Shown here: positions 1 to 9,676 of the stretch, in pieces | Numbering within the stretch: the first letter of the stretch is position 1 | Layout: each line of letters opens with the position of its first letter | Assembly: GCA_937901365.1 (NCBI GenBank) | Contig: CALCEF010000031.1 | Span: 1 to 12,391, forward strand | Direction of reading: 5' to 3' | Origin: an uncultured euryarchaeote | GTDB lineage: Archaea; Thermoplasmatota; Poseidoniia; Poseidoniales; Thalassarchaeaceae | Length of the DNA stretch: 12,391 nucleotides | Position numbers and translations under genes: made by a program | Notes under the pieces: model-generated | Databases searched by the model: none | What the model saw: the letters and a program-made list of their open reading frames with translations, nothing else | Told to the model about the DNA's origin: nothing

Positions 1-1
1 A

Positions 2-1285
<1,284 letters not shown>

Positions 1286-1345
1286 TTGACACGGTATATT
1301 CAGTCAAGCAGGACCCACAGTCGGATTGACTCGTGGTGACAGGCA

Positions 1346-1370
1346 CCCCCGCGCCCGCTGGGCGCGGGGG
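1346..1370. terminator. GC-only 11-bp hairpin with downstream pyrimidine tract
   Basis: CCCCCGCGCCC (1346-1356) pairs perfectly with GGGCGCGGGGG (1360-1370) around a GCT loop. A pyrimidine-rich tract follows (about 1378-1402), with five T in a row at 1395-1399. It lies 60 bases after the stop of the first gene and about 90 before the proposed promoter of the giant gene, so transcription termination or insulation is the simplest role. Archaeal termination depends mainly on T-rich stretches, so the stem may instead protect the 3' end of the mRNA. Confidence 0.6.
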
Positions 1371-1408
1371 GCCGCCAACTTCCTCCTCCACATCTTTTTC
1401 TTGGAATT

Positions 1409-1425
1409 GATACCCGTAGGGTATC
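1409..1425. promoter_or_regulatory. Perfect inverted repeat upstream of giant gene
   Basis: GATACCC (1409-1415) and GGGTATC (1419-1425) form a perfect 7-base inverted repeat around GTA. It lies about 35 bases upstream of the TATA-like element of the giant gene. The position fits an operator for a dimeric regulator or activator; a second RNA hairpin following the terminator is the alternative. No bound protein can be named from the sequence. Confidence 0.4.
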
Positions 1426-1459
1426 GTGATACGGAAGTGCACGTTCTCGCCGAGTCGTT

Positions 1460-1467
1460 GATATATC
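1460..1467 (+). promoter_or_regulatory. TATA-like box of giant gene
   Basis: GATATATC is the most AT-rich short element in this spacer and lies about 37-44 bases before ATG 1504. With the usual 22-27 base distance from TATA box to start site, transcription would begin near 1487-1493 and leave a short leader that still holds the GGTGAT ribosome site. No clear purine-rich BRE is visible upstream, so this is a moderate call. Confidence 0.45.
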
Positions 1468-1494
1468 GGTCGCGAGTGGCGGGGTGCTTACTTG

Positions 1495-1500
1495 GGTGAT
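1495..1500 (+). promoter_or_regulatory. Shine-Dalgarno site deciding the giant gene's start
   Basis: GGTGAT matches the complement of the archaeal 16S rRNA 3' end and lies 3 bases before ATG 1504. It favours ATG 1504 over an in-frame TTG at 1492, because the TTG would place this site inside the coding sequence. Confidence 0.6.
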
Positions 1501-1503
1501 AAC

Positions 1504-4500
1504 ATGACAGAACTCGATAGATATCTAGGGAATATTGGCGTATGGAAGAAGACCAGTTGGTCACTAATGATGGTGGCCTTGATGGTTCTTTCAACCACAC
1601 TAGCCACAATGGGAATTGGTGCAACAGATGATGATCAGCTTGACTGGTCGGATTCAGTAGAAAGAACCTCAATACAAACGGCTGATCAATATGACCAGCC
1701 ATTCAGAGATCGTGAGAATTACGATACTCAACCCACTCCATGGAGCCACCCTGCTCTTATGGATTCACAATACTCAGACTTGGGAGTCATGTATGGGAAA
1801 GTGAATGATTTGAGTTTACTCGATTTGCGAGCTTCAGGATGGACCCTGCACCTTGAGGAGCGAATTGGCGATGATCACGACAACGACGGAATCGACGATC
1901 TCAATGATCTCGATGATGATAATGATGGAATTTATGACCTCATCGAGCGATTTGACGGTTGCTATGGAACCGGCCCACTCGACCACGACAATGATGGCAT
2001 TAACGATGAAGATGATTGGGATGATGACAACGATGGTATTCTCGAAGGCCCCCTCGACATGTCACAAGGTGCTGATCCGCTCAATGTATCCACAGACCGT
2101 TATGTGATGCCCGGTACAATACACCCTTGGACTGGCGATACAATTCCAATCGGCTACCAAGTTGATCAGAATCCTTGGGACCACGACAACGATGGTGTAC
2201 CTGACGAAGATTACGATGGTTCAGGTCCTGGCTCATACGATGAAGACGATGACAATGACGGCCGAATCGACCAATTCGTTTGGCCATGCGATTTTGATGG
2301 AGATGGCGCACAGGACTACCTCGATAACGATGACGACAATGACGGTGTCATCGACCGCCTAGATGCACACCCATACGATGCATCAAACACCACTCAGACA
2401 GGATACACATCCTACACTTGGACATTCCAAAACGGCGTTCGAAACTACGGCTCTTACAGCCATGGTGTCGATTTTGTAGCCCTAGAATCCCTATATCACC
2501 CAGGCAATGAAACATTCACTACGATTGTCGATGGCGATTTTGACGGAGATGGGATTCCCAATTTCTTGGACCCCGATGATGACAACGACGACACTCCAGA
2601 TAGTGCAGATACGGATGATGACAACGATGGATTGCTTGACATGTCCGATCCGGATGATGACAACGACGGTATTCTCGACACCTGCACAAATCTCGATTAC
2701 AACAACGATGGTTTGAATGATTTCACAGGAACCAACACGGCACCATACGAAATCCCTGGTGGGGATGGTAACTCGGATGGTATCATCGATTGCGAAATGG
2801 ATTATGATCGAGATTTAGATGACGACCGATGGCGCGCCCTTGATCAGAATTACAATGGTGTATGGGATTGGCTCGATGCAGATCTAGGCGGTAGCCCAAA
2901 TCCAGATAACCTACTCAACGAACCAGGTTGGAACGTATCGGACATTGAGAACGACATCGACAATGACAACGAAGCCAACGAAGTCGACCGATATCCTACG
3001 ACACCCACATCGGTTGTCAACACTTGGAATTGCTTGACCGTTAACCCCGACCCGCGCTGTGACACACAACGAGCATCCTACGCTGGATTCAACGATTGGG
3101 ATGGTGACGGCATAAACAACTGGGTCGATGTTGACGACGATGGTGACGGTATTCTCGATTGGCTAGATATTGATCCTGATTGTGATTTCGACAATGACAA
3201 TGACATCCACCAAATCAATGGTAGCAAATATCGTGACGACGGACCGAACGAACTCGACTCCGATGTCGATGGAGACGGTCTTGAAAACAATGTAGATTGG
3301 GACGACGATAACGACGGAATCAATGATTTGTATGATCCTGATGACGGTAATTGTGGAATTGTAGATACGGACATCAACGACCAATTCTACCAAACCTACT
3401 ACCCACTTGGTGATGGCGATGCAATCGATGGAAGCAACGATGCTACTGCATACACCGATGGATTGTCAGAACACTGGAACATGTCCTTCCTCGTCAACCC
3501 ATTCACAGCCTCTCAGGGCGTTTTGCTTGATTACAACGGTTATGACCCATCGACCACACCAGACCCAACCAGTGGAAACGTACCAGAATTCTACTGGTAC
3601 CTCCTCTCGCGTTGGTCACCATGGAACGGTGGTAACGATGTCGATATCGATGCAGATGGAGACAGCCTCCAGAATGGACTGGACGTAGATCAAGATGGCG
3701 ACGGTATGCCAGATTGGTGGGATCAAGACGAAGGAAATGATGGCCAATTAGACATCAACGATCTCAAGATGGGTGGAACGTTCACCAACAGCAACGAATG
3801 TGGTTGGACACGTGACGAAGGTTACACGTGTGGATATGTGTATGCCGCATTGTATCGTCTACCTCTGGATGCCGGATTCAACAACGGTCAGCTGAGTGTA
3901 CCGTTTTCGATTCGTCCTGATCCGAACTTCACCCAAGGTACGTTTACTCCACCATCCTCCTCGACATCGAACTATGGCTGCACCTCTACTTCGTGTTATC
4001 ACATTCCGTTTAACGGGGCAACCGTATCCGCTTTCAATTACTCAGAGGTGGCACACAATCGTGACCTGTTCTTGACATGGATTGGTCTTAGTACAGGTTT
4101 GTGGAATTGGAATGCTGACATCAATGGAAATGATTTCCCCGATGAGAACCTTGCTGATTTGTACCCGGATGACACAGATCCTGACGATGATTGTGGAAAC
4201 GTGGTCGTGGTCGATGGTCAAGGTAACCAATACGCACCAACGTGTCAGTTCAACGACACTGCAGATTTGGATGACGATATGGATGGGTTATACGATTTGT
4301 TCGATGTAGACGATGACAATGACGGGATTTGGGATTTCTTAGAAATAGATTCAGATAGCGATTGGGATGACGATGCCAATACAAACCCACCAGGGGCCTT
4401 CTTCACTGGATTCAATTGTGAAGACAACGATGATGATGGGACAGATTCTGACCCCGATAATGATGGCTGGTATCAGGCCGTTTGGGATCAAGGAATACAG

Positions 4501-7500
4501 GGCCAAGGTCTCTTGTTCCCAGAATTCTATGACGTTGACAACGACAACGACGGCATCCCTGACGGCGAAGATCCCGACGATGACAACGACGGCACTCTTG
4601 ACGTAGATCAAGAACTCCAATGTTTCTGGGGCGAAGAACAGTCCCCATGGGACCATGACAACGATGGTGTCCTCAATTGGGCCGACGACGATTGGGATGG
4701 CGATGGTCGCACCAACGCACAAGAGGGTTCAGGCACGAACCCTCTCGTTGCTCCTTGGGACCATGACAATGACGGCCTACGCGACGATATCGATGATGAT
4801 GACGATGCAGATGGTATGCACGACGAAGACGAAATCATGCTATGGCCAACACGATTCGCTCGAAATTCAACCAACCCGTGGGACCACGACGACTTCGGTA
4901 ATGGAGAGGGGATGGCCAATCCAAGTGACCCATACACCGGACCAGACGTCGTAGATCTCGATGATGATAACGACTCTCGCGAAGATGGGAATTTCGACAT
5001 CTTAGAAGAGGGCTTCAACAGCGACCCTTGTTACAATGGAAACCTGTCCAGTGATTGGGATCACGATAACGATTGTATCCCCGATGAAGATGACAAGTTG
5101 CCGACACGTGTTGAATTAGGTACATACGACGGTCAGAATTACACCGTTCCAGATACACTGTATCTCGATGCCCAATTCCCTGCGATTTTCACGGGCACGG
5201 TGTTTGCACTGAACACGTCAACAGGAACGTGGGATCCAGCAGGAAACCTACCCGTACAGGTTCACGTAGCTTGGGTTCAGAATGGTACATCTGCGATAGA
5301 TACAATCGATGTCCTGTCAAATGAGTTCGGTTCGTTTAGCGTCGGCCAGTTCCTCTTCCCAGAGGATATCCACGTCGGTGACAACACGACCTATGAGATG
5401 TGGGCAGAAGTGACTGAGATGTTCATTCACGACGGTTCTGAATCAAACAAATATCCTGTTGCGGTTCACGCAAACTTGTCTCTAGACTACGTATCGTGGA
5501 CATACTTCAGAAGTGATGAGCAGCCGTTGTGGCTTGACTTCAAGACCCACTACACCGTTGATTGGGAGCGTGGAATATTCGATCGTCGAATGGTGCACGC
5601 ACCAGTTACGTTCTCGATTAGTGGTGGTCCATTCGGAAACCGGACAACACCAACGAACTACACTGGCTTCGGAATGGGCTTCCGTGCTGACGAAGGTGGC
5701 TGGGCCAGCCTCACCTACGTGCAGAGTTCAGGCGCAGTAGGTGACTGGAAACAGGTTCGCTGGAACTCCACATTTGACAACGGTCCGGGCATGCTCCCCG
5801 GAGGTTACGAAGAGATTGTTTGGAACAATTTCTCGTTGACTCATGATGTTGTTGGGAGTTATGCCTACACCAATACGAGTTTACCCGTCGGTGATTACGA
5901 AATTACCGGTCGCGTAGACCCCACTCTCGCCTCTGAATGGCCGTGGCCATACGTGTATGGTGACGAAACGGATCCATTCATGATTCGAAGTATGCACAGA
6001 ATGTATGTCGAAGCGGAGTTGATTGTCGGTGGACACAACCCTGTCTACTATTACGATTCAACACAATTCACAGGTAGCAGTTACGGTTCATGGCGCGCAT
6101 TGTTCAGCGCGCAAGGACTAGCCTCTGCAGGCATCAGTTACGAGGAGGCAAAACTCGGCAAGCCATACCCACAATTGTGGGATGGTAGTGCAGCATCACT
6201 GCTCGATGAGTCCGCCAAGTTGCGACCATTCCTACGTGTGAACTCAACGCACTGGTTCATCACAATGCAGAATGGAGGTGACTTCGATGCACCACCTTGT
6301 GGCCAAATCGATCCAAGTGACCCAAGCAGTGACCTTCGCTGTGAAATCGTGCCAGAGATGAATACCGGTGAAACATTCCGTGTAATTGGCAATGTGACCA
6401 ACCGTACCGGCACACCATGGATTCAGGATCCGATGGCACTGCAGGTCGACCTCGACAGCAACGGCGTCTTCCAGGGAAGCCAAGAGACAGGTTATGCTCG
6501 CGTTCCGACAATGTATGGTGGAGAAGCAAGGTTCGATTACAATTGGACATGGTATAGTCAATACCAAGCAACCACATACGGTGTCCGTGTTGATTTCACG
6601 AACTCAGAGTTCTACTTCACTGGTAATTTGACGAACGTTCTCGCCGAAACGGGAGCTTACAACAACGTCTCCGTGATTGGAACAACCGACTTCCAATTGA
6701 ATACCCTACCGCGTTTGTACCGGAACCAGAATACAACCGTAGAGGCGCGTTTGGTTGACAATGCACTACAACCAGTCAAGAACGCACCCGTCAATTGGAC
6801 GTGGTCAGCAACTGGAGAAAGCAACTATTCCGAGACCGATTCGAATGGTATTTTCAGGATTGATCTGAACATTTCTTCGACGGATGAACTCGGTAATTTC
6901 TCGTTGCAGTTCTCGTTCCCCGGAAATCCACTGTTGCAAGGTTCTCTTGTAGACCAACCAATGTGGGTTGTTAGTCGGACCTATGTCGATTTGATTTCAA
7001 CCACGCCGAATACTCGAAGCAGTGGTGAAGTTTGGCAATTCTCTGCCAAGGTGACAGATGACAACAGTACCCCTGTACTACGAGATCCGGGCGCAGCTCT
7101 GGACGGTAGTGGCGAAGAAGGAGGCATTGTCCAGGTCATCTTTGAAGGAACAGACTTTGACAACGTACAACATCGTCAGGTGATGTTTGAACTAGAGCCG
7201 AATGCAGGTGATATCTACGAGCAATTGTTGCTCGACGCACAGATTCTGCGCGAGGACCCATCGTCCTATTTGCCCGATGGATTCGGTCCGGTCAATGTCA
7301 TCTTGAGATTCCAAGAGAATTTACCGCACGAAGGTTGTGAGCAGTTACAAGAATATCAATTGGCATTGCAAGGCGCATGGGACCCTTGTGTGACCGTGCA
7401 AGGTAGCGATCATTATCGCCGCGTGATGAATTACAATGTGGATGGATTCTCACTCATCGGTCGAACAACACTCGATGTCGATGACCAGATTGTCTACACG

Positions 7501-9207
7501 AGCGAGATTGATCCAATCACCGGACAGAGTATCGAGAAGCCAATGGTCATCACCGGACAATTGGTCGATGAACTTGGAAGCAACCTGACCAATCGTAACA
7601 TTCGAGTCTCATACGAGATGCAGGGTGGCGTTCAGGGTGTTGTGTCCTGCCAGCCAGGAACAACCGATATGGACGGTTTCTTCGAAATCGTTTGTCCACT
7701 TGAGGACGTCATGGCGGGTCAAGCACGTGTCACAGTTGAGTACAACTCGTATGACAACAATGACCGCTACCGATACAAGAACGCCAGCGTCACACGCCTG
7801 TTCCCTGTGTTCAGCAACTCGACACTATTGGTGTCAGAAGTTGGACCGTTCAAGACAGACGTAGATCGATACGAGTACCCCAACGGTGACTCGTATCCAG
7901 TTCTCTACCTGAAGGAAAGTTACCACATCCACGCATTACTTGAGCAAAGCAACGGCAATCCGTTGGGTGGAAAGTGTCTGAACATCTACATCGATCCAGA
8001 GCAGAATACACGCCCGGTGGCTACAGCGGTTACAGGTGATGAATTCGGCACCGTCGAATGGTTCAGTGGTGACAAGGATCAGAATCCGAGTCGGAAGGGT
8101 ATCGAGCCCAGTGGTAACAATCTCGAAGGCTTCCGCACATTGCGTGTTGCCTACGAACCTGACCTCGAAGTACCCGGCGGTTGCCGCAGCGAAACCAACG
8201 CTGTCGTCAACGGTTCACACATGGACGTCACAGTCCTTGTCCGAAGTCGCGTCGACATGGTCGTCAAGGTCCCATGGCACAATGCTGATGGATACCTTCC
8301 AGGCGATGAAGTTGAGGGCGCAGTGGCCATTTTGCGAGATCGCATCGACCTTGCTGTAGAGGATGAGTCAGTGACCTTCATCTTCCAGTATCTGAACAGT
8401 TCAGACATGTGGGTTACCGATGAAATCCGCTATGTGAGAACCGATGAACAGGGTGTCGCGAACTTCTCTTGGACATATCTTGGTTCTGAAGTCCCTGGTG
8501 CTCCCGATGGAGAATATGCCAAGGATGGAATGTGGCGAATCACTGCGATGTTCGAAGGCAGTGAATTGTTCAAGGAATACAGCGAGAATAGAAGTCGCAC
8601 AATCCATGAAGGTGAGTTACCAGAAGCTCAAGCCAGCGCTTGGGACCTCAAGGTGATGCTACCGATCATCATCGCATTGTTGTTCGCTGCAATCATTGGA
8701 GCGGTCATGTACAAGCGATACAGCGAGCGACGCCGCGTCGAAATCCTACGTGGTATCCTCACGGACTCTCTGTTGGCACTGCAAGCACGCAACGAGTATA
8801 TCCAGGTGATTTTCAATTGCTACAAGGATCTGGTTCGCTTCTTCCGCCAGCATGGCTTCATGAAGAAGGTCTACGAGACCACCCGTGAATTCGAGTGGGC
8901 TGTCCGCAGCGCGTTCTACATGGTGCCCGCGGAGCAGTTGGACGACTTCTTGGCCATCTTCGAAGAGGCACGATATTCCGATCACAACATCGGTATCGGA
9001 CAGCGAGACCAGGCTGTGAGCACACTCAGTGCAATTACGCAGTCCATCTCAATGGCTCTCGGCGACTCAATGATTGCTCGCACTGCAGAGCACGATGCTG
9101 CACTGCACGGTAACTTGACCAAGGCCGGCGAATTCGTCGACGCTGAGGGCAATGTCCAGCAGGCCGGACTCGATGACGATCCGAATGCAAGCAACTTCAG
9201 TCTCTGA
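1504..9207 (+). CDS. Giant TSP3-repeat surface protein with DUF4129-like tail
   Basis: 2,567 residues from ATG 1504 to TGA 9205-9207. Visible order: a hydrophobic signal or anchor segment at about 20-40 after WKKTSW; an extracellular linker; about 35 TSP3-like calcium-binding repeats at about 123-1197, interrupted by Tyr/Trp/Thr-rich inserts; then beta-sandwich-like segments at about 1200-2375. The last region repeatedly shows a TDxxG turn (T1778, T2054, T2313), common in Ig-like and invasin-like domains, and many N-x-S/T sequons. A membrane helix at about 2384-2404 (LPIIIALLFAAIIGAVMY) is followed by KRYSERRR, placing the last 163 residues in the cytosol. That tail, with YKDLVRFFRQHG near 2440, TTREFE near 2460 and ARYS at 2489-2492, resembles DUF4129 (resemblance by eye, not searched). 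Likely an S-layer-associated adhesin, stalk or sensor; ligand and function are unknown. Confidence 0.9.
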   Translation: MTELDRYLGNIGVWKKTSWSLMMVALMVLSTTLATMGIGATDDDQLDWSDSVERTSIQTADQYDQPFRDRENYDTQPTPWSHPALMDSQYSDLGVMYGKVNDLSLLDLRASGWTLHLEERIGDDHDNDGIDDLNDLDDDNDGIYDLIERFDGCYGTGPLDHDNDGINDEDDWDDDNDGILEGPLDMSQGADPLNVSTDRYVMPGTIHPWTGDTIPIGYQVDQNPWDHDNDGVPDEDYDGSGPGSYDEDDDNDGRIDQFVWPCDFDGDGAQDYLDNDDDNDGVIDRLDAHPYDASNTTQTGYTSYTWTFQNGVRNYGSYSHGVDFVALESLYHPGNETFTTIVDGDFDGDGIPNFLDPDDDNDDTPDSADTDDDNDGLLDMSDPDDDNDGILDTCTNLDYNNDGLNDFTGTNTAPYEIPGGDGNSDGIIDCEMDYDRDLDDDRWRALDQNYNGVWDWLDADLGGSPNPDNLLNEPGWNVSDIENDIDNDNEANEVDRYPTTPTSVVNTWNCLTVNPDPRCDTQRASYAGFNDWDGDGINNWVDVDDDGDGILDWLDIDPDCDFDNDNDIHQINGSKYRDDGPNELDSDVDGDGLENNVDWDDDNDGINDLYDPDDGNCGIVDTDINDQFYQTYYPLGDGDAIDGSNDATAYTDGLSEHWNMSFLVNPFTASQGVLLDYNGYDPSTTPDPTSGNVPEFYWYLLSRWSPWNGGNDVDIDADGDSLQNGLDVDQDGDGMPDWWDQDEGNDGQLDINDLKMGGTFTNSNECGWTRDEGYTCGYVYAALYRLPLDAGFNNGQLSVPFSIRPDPNFTQGTFTPPSSSTSNYGCTSTSCYHIPFNGATVSAFNYSEVAHNRDLFLTWIGLSTGLWNWNADINGNDFPDENLADLYPDDTDPDDDCGNVVVVDGQGNQYAPTCQFNDTADLDDDMDGLYDLFDVDDDNDGIWDFLEIDSDSDWDDDANTNPPGAFFTGFNCEDNDDDGTDSDPDNDGWYQAVWDQGIQGQGLLFPEFYDVDNDNDGIPDGEDPDDDNDGTLDVDQELQCFWGEEQSPWDHDNDGVLNWADDDWDGDGRTNAQEGSGTNPLVAPWDHDNDGLRDDIDDDDDADGMHDEDEIMLWPTRFARNSTNPWDHDDFGNGEGMANPSDPYTGPDVVDLDDDNDSREDGNFDILEEGFNSDPCYNGNLSSDWDHDNDCIPDEDDKLPTRVELGTYDGQNYTVPDTLYLDAQFPAIFTGTVFALNTSTGTWDPAGNLPVQVHVAWVQNGTSAIDTIDVLSNEFGSFSVGQFLFPEDIHVGDNTTYEMWAEVTEMFIHDGSESNKYPVAVHANLSLDYVSWTYFRSDEQPLWLDFKTHYTVDWERGIFDRRMVHAPVTFSISGGPFGNRTTPTNYTGFGMGFRADEGGWASLTYVQSSGAVGDWKQVRWNSTFDNGPGMLPGGYEEIVWNNFSLTHDVVGSYAYTNTSLPVGDYEITGRVDPTLASEWPWPYVYGDETDPFMIRSMHRMYVEAELIVGGHNPVYYYDSTQFTGSSYGSWRALFSAQGLASAGISYEEAKLGKPYPQLWDGSAASLLDESAKLRPFLRVNSTHWFITMQNGGDFDAPPCGQIDPSDPSSDLRCEIVPEMNTGETFRVIGNVTNRTGTPWIQDPMALQVDLDSNGVFQGSQETGYARVPTMYGGEARFDYNWTWYSQYQATTYGVRVDFTNSEFYFTGNLTNVLAETGAYNNVSVIGTTDFQLNTLPRLYRNQNTTVEARLVDNALQPVKNAPVNWTWSATGESNYSETDSNGIFRIDLNISSTDELGNFSLQFSFPGNPLLQGSLVDQPMWVVSRTYVDLISTTPNTRSSGEVWQFSAKVTDDNSTPVLRDPGAALDGSGEEGGIVQVIFEGTDFDNVQHRQVMFELEPNAGDIYEQLLLDAQILREDPSSYLPDGFGPVNVILRFQENLPHEGCEQLQEYQLALQGAWDPCVTVQGSDHYRRVMNYNVDGFSLIGRTTLDVDDQIVYTSEIDPITGQSIEKPMVITGQLVDELGSNLTNRNIRVSYEMQGGVQGVVSCQPGTTDMDGFFEIVCPLEDVMAGQARVTVEYNSYDNNDRYRYKNASVTRLFPVFSNSTLLVSEVGPFKTDVDRYEYPNGDSYPVLYLKESYHIHALLEQSNGNPLGGKCLNIYIDPEQNTRPVATAVTGDEFGTVEWFSGDKDQNPSRKGIEPSGNNLEGFRTLRVAYEPDLEVPGGCRSETNAVVNGSHMDVTVLVRSRVDMVVKVPWHNADGYLPGDEVEGAVAILRDRIDLAVEDESVTFIFQYLNSSDMWVTDEIRYVRTDEQGVANFSWTYLGSEVPGAPDGEYAKDGMWRITAMFEGSELFKEYSENRSRTIHEGELPEAQASAWDLKVMLPIIIALLFAAIIGAVMYKRYSERRRVEILRGILTDSLLALQARNEYIQVIFNCYKDLVRFFRQHGFMKKVYETTREFEWAVRSAFYMVPAEQLDDFLAIFEEARYSDHNIGIGQRDQAVSTLSAITQSISMALGDSMIARTAEHDAALHGNLTKAGEFVDAEGNVQQAGLDDDPNASNFSL
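1870..5094 (+). repeat. TSP3-like repeat array in giant gene
   Basis: Roughly 35 copies of DxDxDGxxDxxD over about 1,075 residues, in pairs such as DHDNDGIDDLND followed by DDDNDGIYDLIE. Some copies are eroded (DDDNDDTPD, DDDNDSRED) and one has Cys in place of the Gly (DHDNDCIPDED). A recurrent variant starts WDHDND. Unlike the dense array of the first gene, this one is broken by non-repeat inserts of about 20-130 residues, for example near residues 665-720 and 760-880. Confidence 0.88.
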
Positions 9208-9215
9208 ACTGAATG

Positions 9216-9230
9216 ACACACGGGGTGTGT
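9216..9230 (+). terminator. Stem-loop 1 after giant gene
   Basis: ACACAC (9216-9221) pairs with GTGTGT (9225-9230) around a GGG loop, 9 bases after the giant gene's stop. It is the first of three adjoining stem-loops. It may close the giant transcript or shape the leader of the MOSC gene; no long T-tract follows, so termination is uncertain. Confidence 0.4.
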
Positions 9231-9256
9231 GAGTGCAGGGCGCCGTCCTTGCACTC
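9231..9256 (+). promoter_or_regulatory. Stem-loop 2 covering the MOSC GTG start
   Basis: GAGTGCAGGG (9231-9240) pairs with CCTTGCACTC (9247-9256) as a 10-bp stem with one G-T pair and a 6-base loop. The proposed GTG start (9233-9235) lies inside the stem, so folding would hide the start codon. It abuts stem-loop 1 with no gap. Confidence 0.45.
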
Positions 9257-9676
9257 GCACTCCGCCCCCAGAAGGGTGGAGCCATGGCACTGGCGGAGAG
9301 CATCACCTTGACACCTGAGAATGGTGTGATGGGTGATCATGGAACCAGTCAACGTCGCCAGGTGACTTTGCTGGATGAAGCCGCATGGCAAACCGCTTGT
9401 TCAGAGGTTGGAACTGAATTAGATTGGACCATTCGCCGTGCTAACATCCTCGTGCAGGGCCTTGAACTCCCTTCCTTGCTCAACCAACAAATTCGAGTCG
9501 GCACCGCTCTGGTCGAAGTGATTGGTGAGGTGACGCCGTGCCACTTCATGGATGCCGCTAAACCGGGCCTTGAAGCAGCATTGACGCCCGATTGGAGAGG
9601 CGGAGTATACGCACGAATTATCGAAGCAGGTCACGTGGAAATTGGTGGTAATATTTCCACTCAACTATCACAATAA
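9233..9676 (+). CDS. MOSC-domain protein
   Basis: 147 residues from GTG 9233 to TAA 9674-9676. MOSC domains are named after the molybdenum cofactor sulfurase C-terminus; small stand-alone members are thought to handle sulfur or Mo/W-cofactor-linked chemistry. Visible hallmarks: an opening strand GAVLALALRPQKGGAM (3-18), the glycine turn GVMGDHG (31-37), RRANILVQGLEL (68-79), a conserved Cys in TPCHFMD (Cys103), and the closing RGGVYARIIEAGHVEIGG. The GTG is chosen because the first strand of the family begins there and an in-frame TGA at 9230-9232 blocks extension; ATG 9284 is an alternative that would delete that strand. The gene starts 26 bases after the giant gene, within a chain of stem-loops, and overlaps the next gene tail-to-tail. 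Its substrate cannot be named. Confidence 0.8.
   Translation: MQGAVLALALRPQKGGAMALAESITLTPENGVMGDHGTSQRRQVTLLDEAAWQTACSEVGTELDWTIRRANILVQGLELPSLLNQQIRVGTALVEVIGEVTPCHFMDAAKPGLEAALTPDWRGGVYARIIEAGHVEIGGNISTQLSQ
9260..9281 (+). promoter_or_regulatory. Stem-loop 3 hiding a GGTGGAG ribosome site
   Basis: CTCCGCCC (9260-9267) pairs with GGGTGGAG (9274-9281) as an 8-bp stem with one G-T pair and a 6-base loop. The 3' arm contains GGTGGAG, a ribosome-site-like motif 2 bases before the in-frame ATG 9284. If translation can begin at ATG 9284, this stem would control it. Confidence 0.4.

Noticed and set aside
1492..1503. TTG at 1492 as start of the giant gene
   Set aside because: It would put the good GGTGAT ribosome site inside the gene; ATG 1504 has that site at a workable distance.
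4351..4722. Minus-strand Val/Ile-rich open frame that could pass for a membrane protein (also at 668-997)
   Set aside because: Reading Asp codons backwards yields Val/Ile/Ser runs. There is no ribosome site, and both frames lie wholly inside the TSP3 arrays.
1870..5094. Dockerin or cadherin domains in place of TSP3 repeats
   Set aside because: The Asp loops lack the two-helix dockerin pattern with its conserved spacing and recur far too many times; no cadherin DRE/DxNDN layout is visible.
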